A DNA stretch of 5,378 bases from an uncultured Clostridia bacterium. Lineage in GTDB: Bacteria; Bacillota; Clostridia; Christensenellales; Borkfalkiaceae. Below, one piece after another: positions 3,968 to 5,378 of this stretch (position 1 is the stretch's first letter; each line of letters starts with the position of its first letter). Both the position numbers and the translations under genes were made by a program. The notes beneath the pieces are model-generated. The model saw only the letters and a list, made by a program, of their open reading frames with translations. It was not told the DNA's origin and made no database searches. The DNA lies in assembly GCA_947589335.1 (NCBI GenBank), contig CANPZH010000102.1, positions 1 to 5,378 of the forward strand. Reading direction: 5' to 3'.

Positions 3968-5378
3968 ATGTTTTACAGAACGCATACCTGCGGGGAACTG
4001 CGCAAAGAAGATGAAGGCAAACATGTGAAGCTCTCCGGCTGGCTCGACAGCAAGCGCGACAAGGGCGGGCTGCTCTTTGCCGTCCTCCGCGATTTTTACG
4101 GCGTGACGCAGGTCGTCTGCTCCGGGGAGCCCTGTCTGTCCGCCCTCCGCGAGATCCCGACCGAATCCACCGTCTCCGTCGAGGGGACCGTCGTGCTCCG
4201 CTCGGCGCCGAACGACAAACTCCCCACGGGGCTGATCGAGATCGTCCCCGAAAAGGTCGAAGTGCTCGGGCGCAGATCGGTGCCCGCGCTTCCCTTCGAG
4301 GTCTCCCACTCCACCGAAGCGGGGGAGGACGCGCGTCTGCGCTACCGCTTCCTCGACCTTCGCAATCCCGCCGTCAAAGACAAGATCATTCTGCGCTCAA
4401 AGATCATCGCAGATCTCCGCAGGCTCATGACGGAGAGGGGATTTTTCGAGATCTCCACGCCCATTCTCACGAGCTCTTCGCCCGAGGGCGCGCGCGACTA
4501 CATCGTGCCGAGCCGTCTCTATCCCGGCGAATTCTATGCGCTGCCGCAGGCTCCCCAGCAGTATAAACAGCTGCTGATGTGCTCGGGGTTCGATAAATAC
4601 TTCCAGATCGCACCCTGCTTCCGCGACGAAGACGCCCGCGCAGACCGCTCCCCCGGCGAGTTCTATCAGCTCGATATCGAGATGGCGTATGCGACGCAGG
4701 AAGACGTCTTCGAGGTGCTCGAAGGGGTGCTCCCGCCCGTCTTCGCAAAATACAGCGGCTGGGACGCGGACAAGCCCCCGTTCCGCCGGATCCCTTATCT
4801 CAAGGCGCTCGAAGATTACGGCACCGATAAGCCCGATCTCCGCAACCCGCTCCTCATCAAAGACGTCACGGATCTGTGCGTGAACTGCGGTTTCGATCCG
4901 CTTCAGCTCAAACACGTCAAGGCGATCGCCGTGTGCGGCGTGAATGTGCCGAGAAAGTGGATCGACAAGACGGCGGAGGAATTCAAGACCAAGACGGAGG
5001 GCGGCGCCATGTATTGGTTCAAGCTCGACGAAAACGGCGTCCCCGCAGGCGGGATCGCGAAGTTCGTTTCGCCAAACGCCGAGGCATGGAAGGGCGCGCT
5101 CGGGATAGAGAAGGACGCGTTCGTCGCCCTCATCGCCGAGGATAAACTGCAAGACGTCCAGAAGCGCGCGGGGATCCTCCGCACGATGCTCGGCGTCGGG
5201 CTCGACCTGCTCGAAAAGAACGTCTACAGATTCTGCTGGATCGTCGATTTCCCCATGTACGAGATCGGCGAGGAGAGCGGACAGCTCGAATTCTGCCACA
5301 ATCCTTTCTCCATGCCGCAGGGCGGGATGAAGGCGTTCGAAAAGGACCCGCTCGAGATCCTCGCCTATCAGTACGACA
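3968..5378 (+). CDS. aspS: Aspartyl-tRNA synthetase, class IIb, 3' end cut by window
   Basis: The enzyme charges tRNA-Asp with aspartate using ATP, in the cytoplasm. The frame is open for 470 codons to the window edge; a full enzyme is near 590, so about 120 residues with class II motif 3 are missing. An N-terminal OB-fold anticodon domain (about 1-105) begins YRTHTCGELRKED. RYRFLDLRNP (125-134) leads into the catalytic core. SPEGARDY (171-178), QAPQQYKQ (194-201) and motif 2, FRDEDARADRSPGEFYQLD (218-236), form the aspartate and ATP site; R219 corresponds to the motif 2 arginine. GTDKPDLRNP (285-294) precedes the bacterial insertion domain, and HNPFSMPQGGM lies at 444-454. The forms DRSPGEFYQLD, FRRIPY, HNPFSMPQGGM and AYQYD match alphaproteobacterial AspRS, not the DRQPEFTQ and HHPF forms of Bacillus and E. 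coli. The start is supported by a ribosome binding site and promoter. hisS, a common partner in Bacillota, is not directly upstream. Confidence 0.97.
   Translation, partial: MFYRTHTCGELRKEDEGKHVKLSGWLDSKRDKGGLLFAVLRDFYGVTQVVCSGEPCLSALREIPTESTVSVEGTVVLRSAPNDKLPTGLIEIVPEKVEVLGRRSVPALPFEVSHSTEAGEDARLRYRFLDLRNPAVKDKIILRSKIIADLRRLMTERGFFEISTPILTSSSPEGARDYIVPSRLYPGEFYALPQAPQQYKQLLMCSGFDKYFQIAPCFRDEDARADRSPGEFYQLDIEMAYATQEDVFEVLEGVLPPVFAKYSGWDADKPPFRRIPYLKALEDYGTDKPDLRNPLLIKDVTDLCVNCGFDPLQLKHVKAIAVCGVNVPRKWIDKTAEEFKTKTEGGAMYWFKLDENGVPAGGIAKFVSPNAEAWKGALGIEKDAFVALIAEDKLQDVQKRAGILRTMLGVGLDLLEKNVYRFCWIVDFPMYEIGEESGQLEFCHNPFSMPQGGMKAFEKDPLEILAYQYD

Noticed and set aside
4397..5299. Minus-strand open frame of 300 codons inside aspS
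   Set aside because: High GC opens antisense frames. The plus strand carries an unmistakable AspRS with class II motifs; the minus frame has no such signal and no ribosome binding site.

Overview
The window looks like chromosomal DNA from a fairly GC-rich Bacillota, probably a gut-type Clostridia. The evidence is two close-to-consensus sigma-A promoters with 17-bp spacers, an AAAGGAGG ribosome binding site, a U-tract intrinsic terminator, a short Gram-positive-style lipoprotein signal, and a surface protein mixing Gly-Xaa-Yaa stretches with modules (LTPYIGENGxWW, SAYELYxxxxGYEGTEEQW) that I associate with Clostridia surface proteins. The assignment is an inference. One gene, aspS, points elsewhere because its sequence type resembles the alphaproteobacterial enzyme.

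Layout. Positions 1-199 (+) are the 3' part of rnpB, the RNase P RNA, whose 5' part lies outside the window. It ends in a strong intrinsic terminator at 201-245. Convergent to it, 261-3692 (-) encodes one very large secreted lipoprotein of 1143 residues, with its own promoter (3787-3815) and Shine-Dalgarno sequence (3697-3704). The interval 3693-3967 is a divergent control region holding the lipoprotein promoter and leader, then the aspS promoter (3880-3908) and a GC-rich hairpin (3921-3951) just before the aspS ribosome binding site. From 3968 to the window end (+) runs aspS, aspartyl-tRNA synthetase, 470 codons of a gene normally near 590, cut off before class II motif 3.

The lipoprotein is the notable gene. 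It is predicted to be lipid-anchored by Cys24. It then has three collagen-like Gly-Xaa-Yaa blocks separated by two near-identical tryptophan-rich modules, an Ig-like domain, a further beta domain, a region with no recognised fold, a zincin-type metallopeptidase core (HEKTH at 662-666, then Y709 and E717-x3-E721, arranged like anthrax lethal factor), and three C-terminal beta modules. I read it as a surface-displayed protease or degenerate protease on a long stalk. Substrate and role are unknown.

rnpB and aspS are housekeeping genes of tRNA maturation and charging. Nothing shows the lipoprotein to be functionally linked to them; it appears to be a single-gene unit between two core loci. Its base composition is visibly more AT-rich than that of aspS.
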